Shown: positions 33,471 to 42,124, numbered from the stretch's first letter. The stretch is DNA of 64,000 nt from Microbacterium aerolatum (GCF_007988825.1 NZ_BJUW01000012.1:1-64000), one strand, 5' to 3'. The notes: generated by a model from the letters alone, not told the origin. Numbers and translations: made by a program.

Positions 33471-34412
33471 TCACCAGCTGAGCGCCGTGGCCAGATCGGG
33501 GTCGGGATGGGCGTCTCGGAACTCGGGGAGTGCGCGCAGTTCGTCGAGGAACGCCTGGACCTCCGCAGCGTAGGCGGGGTCGGGGTGGACGGCGGCGATC
33601 TCCTGGAGCGGCGCCATGTCCATGGCGAGGATGAGATCGAGCCTAGCGGTCACCGCGGCGTGCGCCCCGGCCTCGCGCAGCACGCGGATGCCGCCGCGAA
33701 GAGCTGCGAGATAGTCGAGAAGTACGGGCAGCTGATCCCTGCTCTGGGTGATCGAGGTGCCGTCGGCACGGATGCGCCAGTGCACGACGACATCGGGGAT
33801 CACGTCGAAGGAACGTGCGCGGGTGTACATCTGCTGTGCGACGATCTGGTCCTCATAGGAGACGCCCTCGGGGAATCGCAGATCGGTCCACAGGTCGGTG
33901 CGGCTGATCTTCGACCACGCGACGATGTTCGCGGATGCCGCGGGGTGATCGAAGATGTCGGTGCGCAGACGAGCGGGGTCGGTCGCGGCGGACGTCCATG
34001 GCTGCACGCGGCCGGGGGCGTAGCCGTGTCCGTGGGGGCGCGTTCGGACGTATGCGCCGGCGATGAAGTCGCTGCCGGTCTCCGCCAGGGTTCCGGAGAG
34101 ACGCTCGAGGGCGATCGGGGTGAGCTCGTCGTCGCCGTCGAGGAAGCCGAGGAACTCCGTGTCGACACGGTCGATGCCGATGTTGCGCGCGGCGCCGAGG
34201 CCCCGGGATGCCTCATGCCGGACGAACTCGAATCGCGAGTCGGATGCTGCGGCACCCGCGAACACGTCGCCGGTGGCGTCGACCGAACCGTCGTCGATGA
34301 GGATCGCGCGCCAGCGGGGCTCGGTCTGCGCCTGCAGCGATGCGATCGCCGCCGGGGCGAACGACTCGATGTCGCGGCCGGGAACGATGAGCGTGACGAT
34401 CGGGTCTGGCAC
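33471..34412 (-). CDS. Family 2 glycosyltransferase
   Basis: 313-residue GT-A fold enzyme using a nucleotide sugar. IVTLIVPGRDIESFAPAAIAS at the N-terminus, LIDDGSVDATG (nucleotide contact), GLGAARNIGID and the metal-binding DGDDE. No membrane helix is obvious, so it is cytoplasmic or peripheral; the acceptor is unknown. GTG at 34412 is preceded on its strand by TAGACT and 6 nt, again leaderless. No other cell-envelope gene is adjacent. Confidence 0.9.
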   Translation of the reverse strand: MPDPIVTLIVPGRDIESFAPAAIASLQAQTEPRWRAILIDDGSVDATGDVFAGAAASDSRFEFVRHEASRGLGAARNIGIDRVDTEFLGFLDGDDELTPIALERLSGTLAETGSDFIAGAYVRTRPHGHGYAPGRVQPWTSAATDPARLRTDIFDHPAASANIVAWSKISRTDLWTDLRFPEGVSYEDQIVAQQMYTRARSFDVIPDVVVHWRIRADGTSITQSRDQLPVLLDYLAALRGGIRVLREAGAHAAVTARLDLILAMDMAPLQEIAAVHPDPAYAAEVQAFLDELRALPEFRDAHPDPDLATALSW

Positions 34413-34418
34413 GATCCG

Positions 34419-34424
34419 AGTCTA
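34419..34424 (-). promoter_or_regulatory. -10 box TAGACT for the glycosyltransferase gene
   Basis: On the minus strand TAGACT ends exactly 6 nt before the GTG at 34412. Confidence 0.6.
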
Positions 34425-34443
34425 TGGGCGCCGGTGAGGGGGA

Positions 34444-34675
34444 GGTCCGTTTCGATTCGTCGCTGCGCTCCTCATTCAACGCGTTTCGTCTCGCTTCGCT
34501 CGCTCAACGACCCGCAAGGGTGGGGTACAGGCCGGGGCATTCCGGAACAGATGCGGGTCGTTGAGCGAAGCCGGCGGAGCCGGCGCAGACGAAACGGGCT
34601 GAGCGAGCGCAGCGAGTCGAAGCCGCCCACGCGAACGCTTCGACGACCCACCCACGCGAAAGCTTCGACCCACCC
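34444..34675. repeat. R1 dispersed repeat, inverted pair with degenerate tail
   Basis: A reverse copy (34444-34516) and a forward copy (34553-34624) of the R1 unit surround a 36-nt spacer. The forward copy has GGGTCGTTGAGCG, then AGACGAAACGGGCTGAGCGA and AGCGAGTCGAAGCC. Two degenerate pieces (CCCACGCGAA, GCTTCGA) follow to 34675, 5 nt from the nifS-like stop codon. No coding frame or transposase is present. Confidence 0.9.
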
Positions 34676-34679
34676 AACC

Positions 34680-35816
34680 TCATCCCGACACAGCCCCGAC
34701 AGCATCCGCCACAAGCGCCGCGAGCCTCTCCGGCGCTTCGTCCGACAAGGGCTCACGCCCGAACGTGAAGCGCACCGACGTCTGCGCCACGTCCGGCGCG
34801 ATTCCGCACGCCAGCAGCACGTGCGATGGCTCATCGCTCCCCGCCGCACATGCCGAACCGCTCGACGAGATCACTCCGCGCCGCTCCAGCTCGAGCAGCA
34901 CCGCCTCCCCGCTCGTCCCCGCGAACGTGAAGCTCGCCGTCCCGGGAAGCCGGTGCACCGGATCGCCGGTCAGAGCAGCAGAGGGCACAGCTTCGAGCAC
35001 GCCCGCGATGAACCGCGCGGTCAGCGCCCCGATTCGGGCCGCGAGCGAGGAACGCTCCGTCTCCGCCAGCTCGAGTGCCGTGGCCAGTGCCACCGCACCC
35101 GCGACGTTCTCCGTGCCGGAGCGGCGGCCGCGCTCCTGTCCTCCGCCGTGCAGCAGCGGCTCCAGCGGCACACGGCCGCGCACCGCGAGTGCTCCGGTGC
35201 CCTTCGGTGCACCGAGCTTGTGTCCCGCGATCGAGATCGCATCGACGCCGAGTCCGGCCAGCGGCAGCCACCCCGCCGACTGCACGGCATCCAGGTGCCG
35301 TGGCACTCCAGCATCCCGTGCGATCGACGCGAGCGCGGCGGCATCCTGCACCGTGCCGATCTCGTTGTTGGCGTGCCCGAGCGAGACCAGCGCGGTGTCG
35401 TCGCGCAGCGCCTGCGCCACGGCATCCGGCGAGACCCGACCGTGCTCATCGACCGCGACCCGCGTCACCTCCACGCCGTGGAATCGCTCCAGATATGCGG
35501 CGGACTCCAGGATCGACTCGTGCTCGATCGGCGACGTGATCAGGTGGCGTCTGCCCTGAGCGAGCGCGGCGAGCACGATCCCCTTCACCGCGAGGTTGTT
35601 CGCCTCGGTGCCGCCGGCCGTGAAGACGACGTCCCCTGCGCGCATTCCCAGCAGACGGGCGACGCGCCGACGGGCATCCTCCAGCGCGCTCGCCGCAGCC
35701 TCTCCGGCGGTGTGATGGCTCGACGGATTGCCGAACATCCCGGTGAGATACGGACGCATCGCCTCCAGCGCCTCCGGCCGCACCGGGGACGTCGCCGCAT
35801 GGTCGAGATAGATCAT
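34680..35816 (-). CDS. Cysteine desulfurase of the NAD operon
   Basis: 378-residue NifS/IscS-type PLP enzyme releasing sulfur from cysteine. LDHAATSPVRPEA at the N-terminus, PIEHESIL, the PLP lysine in AGHKLGAPKGTGAL, and the persulfide cysteine in SSGSACAAGSDEPSH. It overlaps nadC as ATGA, so it is the fourth gene of a nadA-nadB-nadC-nifS unit and most likely serves the [4Fe-4S] cluster of NadA. Its stop lies 5 nt from the R1 repeat. Confidence 0.93.
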   Translation of the reverse strand: MIYLDHAATSPVRPEALEAMRPYLTGMFGNPSSHHTAGEAAASALEDARRRVARLLGMRAGDVVFTAGGTEANNLAVKGIVLAALAQGRRHLITSPIEHESILESAAYLERFHGVEVTRVAVDEHGRVSPDAVAQALRDDTALVSLGHANNEIGTVQDAAALASIARDAGVPRHLDAVQSAGWLPLAGLGVDAISIAGHKLGAPKGTGALAVRGRVPLEPLLHGGGQERGRRSGTENVAGAVALATALELAETERSSLAARIGALTARFIAGVLEAVPSAALTGDPVHRLPGTASFTFAGTSGEAVLLELERRGVISSSGSACAAGSDEPSHVLLACGIAPDVAQTSVRFTFGREPLSDEAPERLAALVADAVGAVSG

Positions 35817-36667
35817 CCGTCGATCCGCAGGTCCAAACCGAGATCGAGGGCGCGCGCGGAGTGGGTGAGCGCGCCGACCGAGATGACGTCGACGCCCGTG
35901 GCGGCGATCGCGCCCACCGTGTCGAGATTCACGCCGCCGGATGCCTCGACCGTGGCCCGATCGCCGATCAGGGCGACGCCCGCGCGGAGGTCCTCCAGCG
36001 AGAAGTTGTCCAGCAGCACCGTGTGCGCGCCCCCCGCGAGCACTGCCTCGATCTGGTCGAGCCGATCGACCTCGACCACGACGTGCGTGGTGTGCGGCAG
36101 CGCCTGGAGCGCGTCGCGCAGGGCCGATGCGAGGTCGGCGCCGCCGCGCTGGAGCACGGCGAGATGGTTGTCCTTGGCCATCACGGCATCCGACAGCGAG
36201 TAGCGGTGGTTGGTGCCGCCGCCGGAAACGACCGCGTGTCGCTCGAACGCCCGCAGCCCCGGCGTCGTCTTGCGGGTGTCGACGATGCGGGCCTTTGTTC
36301 CTTCGATCGCGCGCACGTACTGAGCCGTGAGAGTCGCGATACCGCTCATGCGCTGGGTGAAGTTCAGCGCCACGCGCTCGGCGGTCAGGATGCTGCGCGC
36401 CGATCCCGACACGGATGCCAGCACGTCGCCCGATGCGAACGCATCGCCGTCGGCGACGTGCAGATCGACGGTGATCGTCGGATCGGTCAGGGCGAACGCC
36501 GCGGCGAACACGTCACCGCCGCTGAACACGCCAGGCTCTCGGGCGGCGAGATCAGCCGTCGCCCTGGCGTCGGAAGGCAGCAGCGTCGTGCTCGTCAGAT
36601 CGCCCCAGGGGGCGTCCTCTTCGAGAGCGGTGGCGACGATGCGGGTGAGGGTGGCGGCGGTGAGCAT
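35813..36667 (-). CDS. nadC: Quinolinate phosphoribosyltransferase (decarboxylating)
   Basis: Converts quinolinate and PRPP to nicotinate mononucleotide, third step of de novo NAD synthesis. 284 residues. Typical blocks: EDAPWGDLTST, ERVALNFTQRMSGIAT, DTRKTTPGLRAFERHAV (substrate Arg and Lys), GGGTNHRYSLSD, and the C-terminal EASGGV and DVISVGALTHS. ATG at 36667 overlaps the nadB stop by one base. Confidence 0.97.
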   Translation of the reverse strand: MLTAATLTRIVATALEEDAPWGDLTSTTLLPSDARATADLAAREPGVFSGGDVFAAAFALTDPTITVDLHVADGDAFASGDVLASVSGSARSILTAERVALNFTQRMSGIATLTAQYVRAIEGTKARIVDTRKTTPGLRAFERHAVVSGGGTNHRYSLSDAVMAKDNHLAVLQRGGADLASALRDALQALPHTTHVVVEVDRLDQIEAVLAGGAHTVLLDNFSLEDLRAGVALIGDRATVEASGGVNLDTVGAIAATGVDVISVGALTHSARALDLGLDLRIDG

Positions 36668-38334
36668 CAGGCTCCGATCAGGGCGGGTTCGTGGTCGAGA
36701 TGGTGCGCGCCGACCGATTCGCGGCGCGTGAGGGCGGCGGATGCTGTGGCCTCTGCCACGAGCAGGAGATTGGCGTCCTCGTGCTCGGCGCGGGTGGTCG
36801 GGGCAGGAGCGGCTTCGCGCCAGGTGCGGATGGTGTCGAGCGCCTCAGCCAGACCGTCGGGGGAGCGGAGGAGTCCGACGTGGTCCCACATCAGGTGCTG
36901 GAGGTGTTCGCGGGAGAAGGGAGGCTTCGACTCGCCTGCGGCTCGCTCACCCCGTTTCGTCTCGCTCCGCTCGCTCAACGCCCCGGTAAAGGAAGTCATT
37001 GGGAGATCAGAACGAGCGGAGCTCAGTTGAGGGTCGTTGAGCGGAGGCAGCGAAGCCGCCGGAGACGAAACGGGGTGAGCGAGCGGAGCGAGTCGAAGCC
37101 TTGCTTCGGGGTGAGCGAGCGGAGCGAGTCGAAGCCTCGCTTCGGCCGCAGCACCCTTCCCCGCCGCAGCACCCCTCCCCACCGCAGCAACGGCCCGCGC
37201 CCCGAAGACCGCCGCCTCGAGCAGCGAATTCGACGCGAGACGGTTCGCGCCGTGCACACCGGTGCGTGCCACCTCTCCCGCGGCGAAGAGCCCGGGAACG
37301 GACGTGCGCCCGTCGAGATCCGTGACGACCCCGCCCATCAGATAGTGCGCCGCCGGGGTCACCGGAATCGGCTCCCGTGCCCAGTCCAAACCGTGCTCAC
37401 AGGTGACCCGGTCGATCGTCGGGAAGCGGCCTGCCAGGCGCGCAGCGCCGATCATCGTGGCATCCAATCGCACCGGTGCCCCCTGCAGAGCGGCCTTCTT
37501 TGCGACGGCGCGGGCGACGACGTCACGCGGGGCGAGTTCACCATCCGGATGGACGTCGAAGACGAACCGCCGGCCCTCGTCGTCGATGAGCGCAGCGCCC
37601 TCGCCGCGCACCGCCTCCGAGATGAGGAAGGCGTCTCCGAGCCCAGCGGCCAGCACGGTCGGGTGGAACTGCACGAACTCGAGGTCCGCGACCGCGGCGC
37701 CCGCCCGGACCGCCGCAGCGATGCCATCGCCCGTCGCGCCGTCCGGGTTCGTCGTGTGCGCGTAAAGCCGTCCGGCACCACCCGTGGCGAGGATCACGGC
37801 ATCCGCGTGGATGCCGACGAGCAGATCGTCGCGCAGCATCCGGATGCCGTGCACGACGCCCTCGCCCACCAGCAGATCGACCAGCAACGCGTGCTCGATC
37901 ACTTCGACGTCCGCTTCGTGCACCCGCTGCACCAGCGCCCGCGAGATCGCCGCACCTGTCGCGTCGCCACCGGCGTGGACGATGCGCGCGTGCGCATGAG
38001 CGGCCTCGCGCCCGAGCAGCAGCTGTCCATCGGCATCCCGATCGAACGCGACGCCGCGGGCGATCAGTTCCGCGATCCGGGCGGAGCCGTCCCGCACCAG
38101 CACCTCGACGGCTCCAGCATCCGAGAGTCCCGCGCCGGCGACCATCGTGTCGGAGGCATGCGCGGCGGGGGAGTCGCCAGGCCCGTATACGCCGGCGACG
38201 CCACCCTGCGCGAGCGCGGTGCATCCGCCGCCGAGGGACTCCTTGGCCACCAGAGTTGTGCGGTGCCCGGCATCCGCGGCGTGCAGCGCCGCCGTGAGCC
38301 CGGCGATGCCGGAGCCGACGACGACGATGTTCAT
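36667..38334 (-). CDS. nadB: L-aspartate oxidase with an in-frame repeat insertion
   Basis: FAD enzyme oxidising aspartate to iminosuccinate for NadA. 555 residues. FAD site VVGSGIAGLTAALHAA (5-20), then GGGCTALAQGGVAG, FVQFHPTVL (221-229), PVTPAAHYLMGGV (324-336), FAAGEVARTGVHGANRLASNS (350-370). From about residue 397 to 472 the normal linker to the C-terminal helical domain is replaced by low-complexity sequence (two LRLAPLAHP units, GALSERSETKRGER) encoded by R1 repeats; the C-terminal domain resumes at SREHLQHLMWDHVGLLR. The frame is open throughout. Activity with this insert is untested but the catalytic domain is complete. Confidence 0.94.
   Translation of the reverse strand: MNIVVVGSGIAGLTAALHAADAGHRTTLVAKESLGGGCTALAQGGVAGVYGPGDSPAAHASDTMVAGAGLSDAGAVEVLVRDGSARIAELIARGVAFDRDADGQLLLGREAAHAHARIVHAGGDATGAAISRALVQRVHEADVEVIEHALLVDLLVGEGVVHGIRMLRDDLLVGIHADAVILATGGAGRLYAHTTNPDGATGDGIAAAVRAGAAVADLEFVQFHPTVLAAGLGDAFLISEAVRGEGAALIDDEGRRFVFDVHPDGELAPRDVVARAVAKKAALQGAPVRLDATMIGAARLAGRFPTIDRVTCEHGLDWAREPIPVTPAAHYLMGGVVTDLDGRTSVPGLFAAGEVARTGVHGANRLASNSLLEAAVFGARAVAAVGRGAAAGKGAAAEARLRLAPLAHPEARLRLAPLAHPVSSPAASLPPLNDPQLSSARSDLPMTSFTGALSERSETKRGERAAGESKPPFSREHLQHLMWDHVGLLRSPDGLAEALDTIRTWREAAPAPTTRAEHEDANLLLVAEATASAALTRRESVGAHHLDHEPALIGA
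36923..37150. repeat. R1 dispersed repeat inside nadB
   Basis: A reverse copy (36923-36983), a 46-nt spacer, a forward copy (37030-37100) and a second partial forward copy (37101-37136) all lie within the nadB frame. GTGAGCGAGCGGAGCGAGTC is present twice. A GCCGCAGCACCC-type short repeat follows at about 37146-37185. Confidence 0.92.
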
Positions 38335-39623
38335 GCGCGCGGCTTCGCGGCCAGCATCCGCTCCAGCGCCGCGCGCGCGGGGTCGGCGACGTCGGCCGTC
38401 ACCGAGATCCGGTTGACGACGCGGCCCGCGACCAGCTCCTCGAGCACCCAGGCGAGGTATCCGGGGTGGATGCGGTACATGGTCGAGCAGGGGCAGACGA
38501 CCGGGTCGAGGCAGAAGATCTCGTGCTGCGGGTACTGGGCGGCCAGCCGCCGCACGAGGTTGATCTCGGTGCCGATCGCGAACGTGGTGGGCTCCGCGGC
38601 GCCGTCGATCGCGCGGCGGATGTAGTCGGTCGAGCCCGCCTCGTCGGCGGCGTCCACGACCTCCATCGGGCACTCGGGGTGCACGATGACGCGCACGCCG
38701 GGATGCTCGGCGCGCGCCTGGTCGATCTGCGCGACGGTGAAGCGGCGGTGCACGGAGCAGAAGCCGTGCCACAGGATGACCTTCGAATCGGCGAGCTGTG
38801 CCGCCGACGACCCGCCGAGCGGACGACGCGGATTCCACATCGGCATCCGGTGGAGCGGCACCCCCATCGCCTTGGCGGTGTTGCGGCCGAGGTGCTGGTC
38901 GGGGAAGAACAGCACACGCTGTCCACGCTCGAACGCCCACTCCAGAACCGTCTCGGCGTTCGACGATGTGCAGACGATGCCGCCGTGGCGTCCCACGAAC
39001 CCCTTGATCGCGGCGGACGAGTTCATGTACGTGACGGGGATCACCGGTACGCGACCGCTGTCGTCTGTGGCATCCAGTGGGCCGAGGACATCGGCGAGCT
39101 GTTCCCAGCAGTCCTCGACCTGGTCGATGTCGGCCATGTCGGCCATCGAGCAACCGGCCGCGAGATTCGGCAGGATCACGGCCTGGTCGGGCGTCGAGAG
39201 CAGATCGGCCGTCTCGGCCATGAAGTGCACGCCGCAGAACACGATCGCCTCGGCATCAGGATGCTCGAGCGCGGCGTTCGCGAGCTGGAAGGAATCGCCC
39301 ACGTAGTCGGCGTGCGCCACGACCTCCTCGCGCTGATAGAAGTGCCCGAGTACGACGACGCGATCGCCGAGGGTGGTCTTCGCTGCGCGGATGCGACGAT
39401 CGAGATCCTCTTCGCTCGCCTCGCGGTACTCGGCGGGGAGCTCGCCCTGACGCGGAGCGCCGGTCGGGATGACGTCGCCCATGGAGGACCCGGGGCCGTA
39501 GCCGGCAACGGCGTCGAAGGTCCAGGGGCCGGCGGCGAGATCGGTGCTGCAGGATTCCGTGGGCGCCGCCTGGATCAGGTGGTCGACGGAGGGATCAGTG
39601 CTGCTGATGGTTGACGTGGGCAT
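38331..39623 (-). CDS. nadA: Quinolinate synthase
   Basis: [4Fe-4S] enzyme condensing iminosuccinate with DHAP to quinolinate. 430 residues, the long actinobacterial form with an N-terminal extension of about 85 residues. The three cluster cysteines lie in FCGVHFMAETADLL, VHPECPMEV and VCPCSTMYRIHP. Other blocks: GHFYQREEVV, YMNSSAAIKGF, SSNAETVLEWA and FFPDQHLGRNTA. ATG at 39623 fits the motif-defined N-terminus; the frame extends upstream through the promoter region. Overlaps nadB as ATGA. Confidence 0.95.
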   Translation of the reverse strand: MPTSTISSTDPSVDHLIQAAPTESCSTDLAAGPWTFDAVAGYGPGSSMGDVIPTGAPRQGELPAEYREASEEDLDRRIRAAKTTLGDRVVVLGHFYQREEVVAHADYVGDSFQLANAALEHPDAEAIVFCGVHFMAETADLLSTPDQAVILPNLAAGCSMADMADIDQVEDCWEQLADVLGPLDATDDSGRVPVIPVTYMNSSAAIKGFVGRHGGIVCTSSNAETVLEWAFERGQRVLFFPDQHLGRNTAKAMGVPLHRMPMWNPRRPLGGSSAAQLADSKVILWHGFCSVHRRFTVAQIDQARAEHPGVRVIVHPECPMEVVDAADEAGSTDYIRRAIDGAAEPTTFAIGTEINLVRRLAAQYPQHEIFCLDPVVCPCSTMYRIHPGYLAWVLEELVAGRVVNRISVTADVADPARAALERMLAAKPRA

Positions 39624-39648
39624 CGGGCATCGCCTTCTGGTCATCTCG

Positions 39649-39696
39649 ACACTTAGTGTGCGATTCCAGATTATGTCGAACTGACCATAAGGGCAA
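39649..39696 (-). promoter_or_regulatory. nadA promoter with candidate NrtR operator
   Basis: On the minus strand TTGCCC (39691-39696), 17-bp spacer, TAATCT (39668-39673). The spacer holds an inverted repeat, TTATGGTC ... GACATAA (39671-39690). A second palindrome ACACTAAGTGT (39649-39659) lies at the expected transcription start. GTC/GAC half sites flanked by TTAT/ATAA resemble the NrtR operator as I recall it, and an NrtR-type gene lies next to it. Confidence 0.55.
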
Positions 39697-39711
39697 AATG
39701 CGGGGGTCTCC

Positions 39712-39945
39712 GCGGGTCGTTGAGCGGAGGCGCGCCAGCGCCGAAGACGAAACGGGTTGAGCGAGCGGAGCGAGTCGAAACCTCCACGGGACGAGCGAGG
39801 CTTCGACTCCGTCGCTGCGCGACTGCACTCAGCCCGTTTCGTCTGCGCGGCCTCCCGGCCGCTCCGCTCAACGACCCGCACCAGCAGTGACACTCGCCGG
39901 GAAGGCGGGATGTGCCGACGCCCGCGGGCGACGGAGTCGAAGCCG
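39712..39945. repeat. R1 dispersed repeat, inverted pair between nadA and nrtR
   Basis: A forward copy (39712-39782), a 16-nt spacer, a reverse copy (39799-39879), and a fragment GACGGAGTCGAAGCC ending near 39945, just past the nrtR stop codon. The arms here face the opposite way to the pair at 34.4 kb. Confidence 0.88.
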
Positions 39946-39947
39946 AC

Positions 39948-40616
39948 TCAGCCGTCGGCAGCGGCGCGGCGGAAGAGCCGCGCAGGACGGTGCTTGCCGG
40001 TGCGGAACGATTCGGTCGGCACGAGCTCGTCCGACCCCTCCAGCAGCCGCCGGAAGTTCGACGGATCCAGACGCCGCCCGAGAACGGCCTCGTACACCTC
40101 GCGCAGCTCGGTGAGCGTGAACTCGTCCGGCAGGAGCCCCGCCCCGATCGAGCTGTAGCCGACCTTGTTCCGCAGCCGCCACAGCGCGTACTCCACGATC
40201 TGGTTGTGGTCGAAGGCGAGGGGCGGCATGTCATCCACGTCGAACCACTCCACGTTCTCGGGGGCGCCCGCTGCCGCACGCTGCGCATCGACGAGGTCCG
40301 AGCGCAGCAGCGCCCAGTAGACGATCGAGACGACGCGGGTGGGGGAGCGGTCGACGTCTCCGAACGTGTACAGCTGCTCCAGATAGCTCGGCTTCAGGGC
40401 GGTCGTCTCTGCGAGGGTGCGGGATGCCGCGGCATCCAGATCCTCGGCGGGATCGAGCCATCCGCCGGGCAGCGCCCAGGAGTCGAGGTGCGGTTCGCGC
40501 GTGCGCCGCACGAGCGGAAGCATCAGCCGATCTCCGTGCGCTCCGGTGCGCAGCGAGAAGATGACGGTCGAGACAGCGACACGGATCGCGTCACTGGCAC
40601 CGGTCGATGAGGTCAC
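39948..40616 (-). CDS. nrtR: NrtR-type Nudix transcriptional regulator
   Basis: 222 residues in two parts: an N-terminal Nudix-like domain (LPLVRRTREPHLDSWALPGGWL, then LAETTAL in place of the catalytic REXXEE box, so probably non-hydrolytic and ADP-ribose-sensing) and a C-terminal winged helix (FTLTELREVYEAVLGR, LDPSNFRRLLEG). This is the architecture of NrtR, the NAD-metabolism repressor. It lies directly upstream of nadA on the same strand, which supports the assignment. GTG at 40616 is preceded by TAGACT at 7 nt. Confidence 0.85.
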   Translation of the reverse strand: MTSSTGASDAIRVAVSTVIFSLRTGAHGDRLMLPLVRRTREPHLDSWALPGGWLDPAEDLDAAASRTLAETTALKPSYLEQLYTFGDVDRSPTRVVSIVYWALLRSDLVDAQRAAAGAPENVEWFDVDDMPPLAFDHNQIVEYALWRLRNKVGYSSIGAGLLPDEFTLTELREVYEAVLGRRLDPSNFRRLLEGSDELVPTESFRTGKHRPARLFRRAAADG

Positions 40617-40762
40617 GCCATCGAGTCTATGAGGAGCCGCAGGCGGAGCCCGGCCGTCACCCGTTCAGGCGCGCCGCCAGCCTCGTGGCCGTCATGTGCG
40701 CGATCGCCTCGATCGAGCCACGAGACCGATAGAGTGTTCGCATAACTGAAGACGGCCGCACG

Positions 40763-40962
40763 AGGTGTGCGGGAGAGCCCCGGCGAACACAGCCGGGCAC
40801 CGAAGGAGCAAGCACTCCCCGCCAATCTCTCAGGTACCGAGTACCGCTCGCCTCCGGCCACTCTGAAAAGCGATCTTCGATCCGCCGACGGTGAAAGCCC
40901 ACCAACCCGACTTCTGCTCGGGAACGAGGGCGAAACTCTCAGGCCCGATGACAGAGGGGGAG
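40763..40962 (+). ncRNA. Tandem glycine riboswitch
   Basis: Two glycine aptamers in series before gcvT. Aptamer 1 (about 40763-40845) has GGGAGAGCC, ACCGAAGGAGCAA and CAATCTCTCAGGTACC. Aptamer 2 (about 40861-40962) has CTCTGAAAAGCG, GACGGTGAAAGCCC and GGCGAAACTCTCAGGCCCGA, closing with ACAGAGGGGGA. A TAGAGT box at 40730-40735 could be the -10. Glycine binding would turn on glycine cleavage. Confidence 0.93.
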
Positions 40963-41017
40963 TTCTCGGATACCGTGCATTCCGTACGGCATCCTTCCGA
41001 CGACACGGGAGAACTCC
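40959..41017 (+). promoter_or_regulatory. Expression platform: ribosome-site-sequestering helix
   Basis: GGAGTTCTC (40959-40967), at the 3' edge of aptamer 2, is complementary to GAGAACTCC (41009-41017), which overlaps the GGGAG ribosome site and ends at the gcvT ATG. The left strand also lies next to the aptamer's closing helix, so the two could compete, giving translational control. No T-run is present. Confidence 0.65.
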
Positions 41018-42124
41018 ATGGCCGAGCCACGCTTCACCCCGCTCCGAGAGCGACATGAGTCGCTGGGGGCGTCCTTCACGGATTTCGGCGGCTGGCAGAT
41101 GCCGGTGCGCTACACCTCCGACCTCGCCGAGCACCACGCCGTGCGTCAGGCCGCAGGTCTCTTCGACATCTCGCACATGGCCGAGTTCACCGTCGACGGC
41201 GCGGATGCCGCCACCTACCTCGACTATGCGCTCGCCGGGCGCCTCTCGACGATGTCGGTCGGCAAGGCGAAGTACTCGCTCCTGCTCGCCGAAACGGGCG
41301 GCATCATCGACGACGTCATCGTGTACCGGCTCGCCGAGGATCGCTTCCTGATCATCTCGAACGCCGGGAATCGGGATGCCGTCGCCGCGGCTCTCCCGCA
41401 GCGCGTCGGTGCATTCGACGTCGCGGTCGAGGACGTGTCGGACTCCTATGCGCTGATCGCGGTGCAGGGGCCTGCATCCGAGGCGATCGTCTCGACGATC
41501 GACGGCATCACTCAGGTCGGCACCCCATGGGCGGAGCAGAAGTACTACGCCTGGACCGACGCGCTCTTCTCAGGCCAGCCCCTGCTCATCGCCCGCACCG
41601 GGTACACCGGCGAAGACGGGTTCGAGCTGCTCGTCCGCAGCGACGACGCCGCAGCTCTGTGGGATGCCGCGCTCGCCGCGGGCACGCCGCACGGACTCGT
41701 CCCGGCCGGTCTCGCCGCCCGTGACACGCTGCGCCTCGAGGCGGGCATGCCGCTGTACGGCCATGAGCTCTCCCTCGACACGAAGCCTGCGCAGGCGGGA
41801 CTGGGCCGTGTCGTGGCATCCGACAAGGACGACTTCGTCGGCAAGCCCGGCGCGGCTGCCGCCGATGACGCCCGCGTACTCGTGGGGCTCACCGCCGAGG
41901 GCAAGCGCGCCGGCCGTGCCGGGTACGGGGTCGTCGCCGATGACGGCACAGTGCTCGGCGAGATCACCAGCGGGGCGCTCAGCCCCACGCTCGGCCACCC
42001 GATCGCGATGGCCTACCTCGACCCCGCATTCGCCGAAGCGGGAACCACCGTCAACCTGGATGTGCGCGGGACGAAGATCCCCGCGACCGTGACCGCCCTG
42101 CCTTTCTACCGGAGGAAGAAATGA
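41018..42124 (+). CDS. gcvT: Aminomethyltransferase (glycine cleavage T protein)
   Basis: Transfers the methylene group from aminomethyl-lipoyl-GcvH to tetrahydrofolate, releasing ammonia. 368 residues: [12 protein letters not shown] at the start, [20 protein letters not shown], the folate-binding [10 protein letters not shown] and [17 protein letters not shown], and the C-terminal [16 protein letters not shown] at 41018 with GGGAG at 5-8 nt upstream. First gene of the gcvTHP operon, under the riboswitch. Confidence 0.98.
   Translation: MAEPRFTPLRERHESLGASFTDFGGWQMPVRYTSDLAEHHAVRQAAGLFDISHMAEFTVDGADAATYLDYALAGRLSTMSVGKAKYSLLLAETGGIIDDVIVYRLAEDRFLIISNAGNRDAVAAALPQRVGAFDVAVEDVSDSYALIAVQGPASEAIVSTIDGITQVGTPWAEQKYYAWTDALFSGQPLLIARTGYTGEDGFELLVRSDDAAALWDAALAAGTPHGLVPAGLAARDTLRLEAGMPLYGHELSLDTKPAQAGLGRVVASDKDDFVGKPGAAAADDARVLVGLTAEGKRAGRAGYGVVADDGTVLGEITSGALSPTLGHPIAMAYLDPAFAEAGTTVNLDVRGTKIPATVTALPFYRRKK

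Noticed and set aside
34444..34675. CRISPR array
   Set aside because: The units are paired inverted copies with variable spacing, not regularly spaced direct repeats, and no cas genes are present.
34444..39945. R1 repeats as ends of an insertion sequence or composite transposon around the nad genes
   Set aside because: No transposase, no target duplication, and nadA-nadB-nadC-nifS is a normal chromosomal operon; a single R1 unit also occurs at 62.3 kb.
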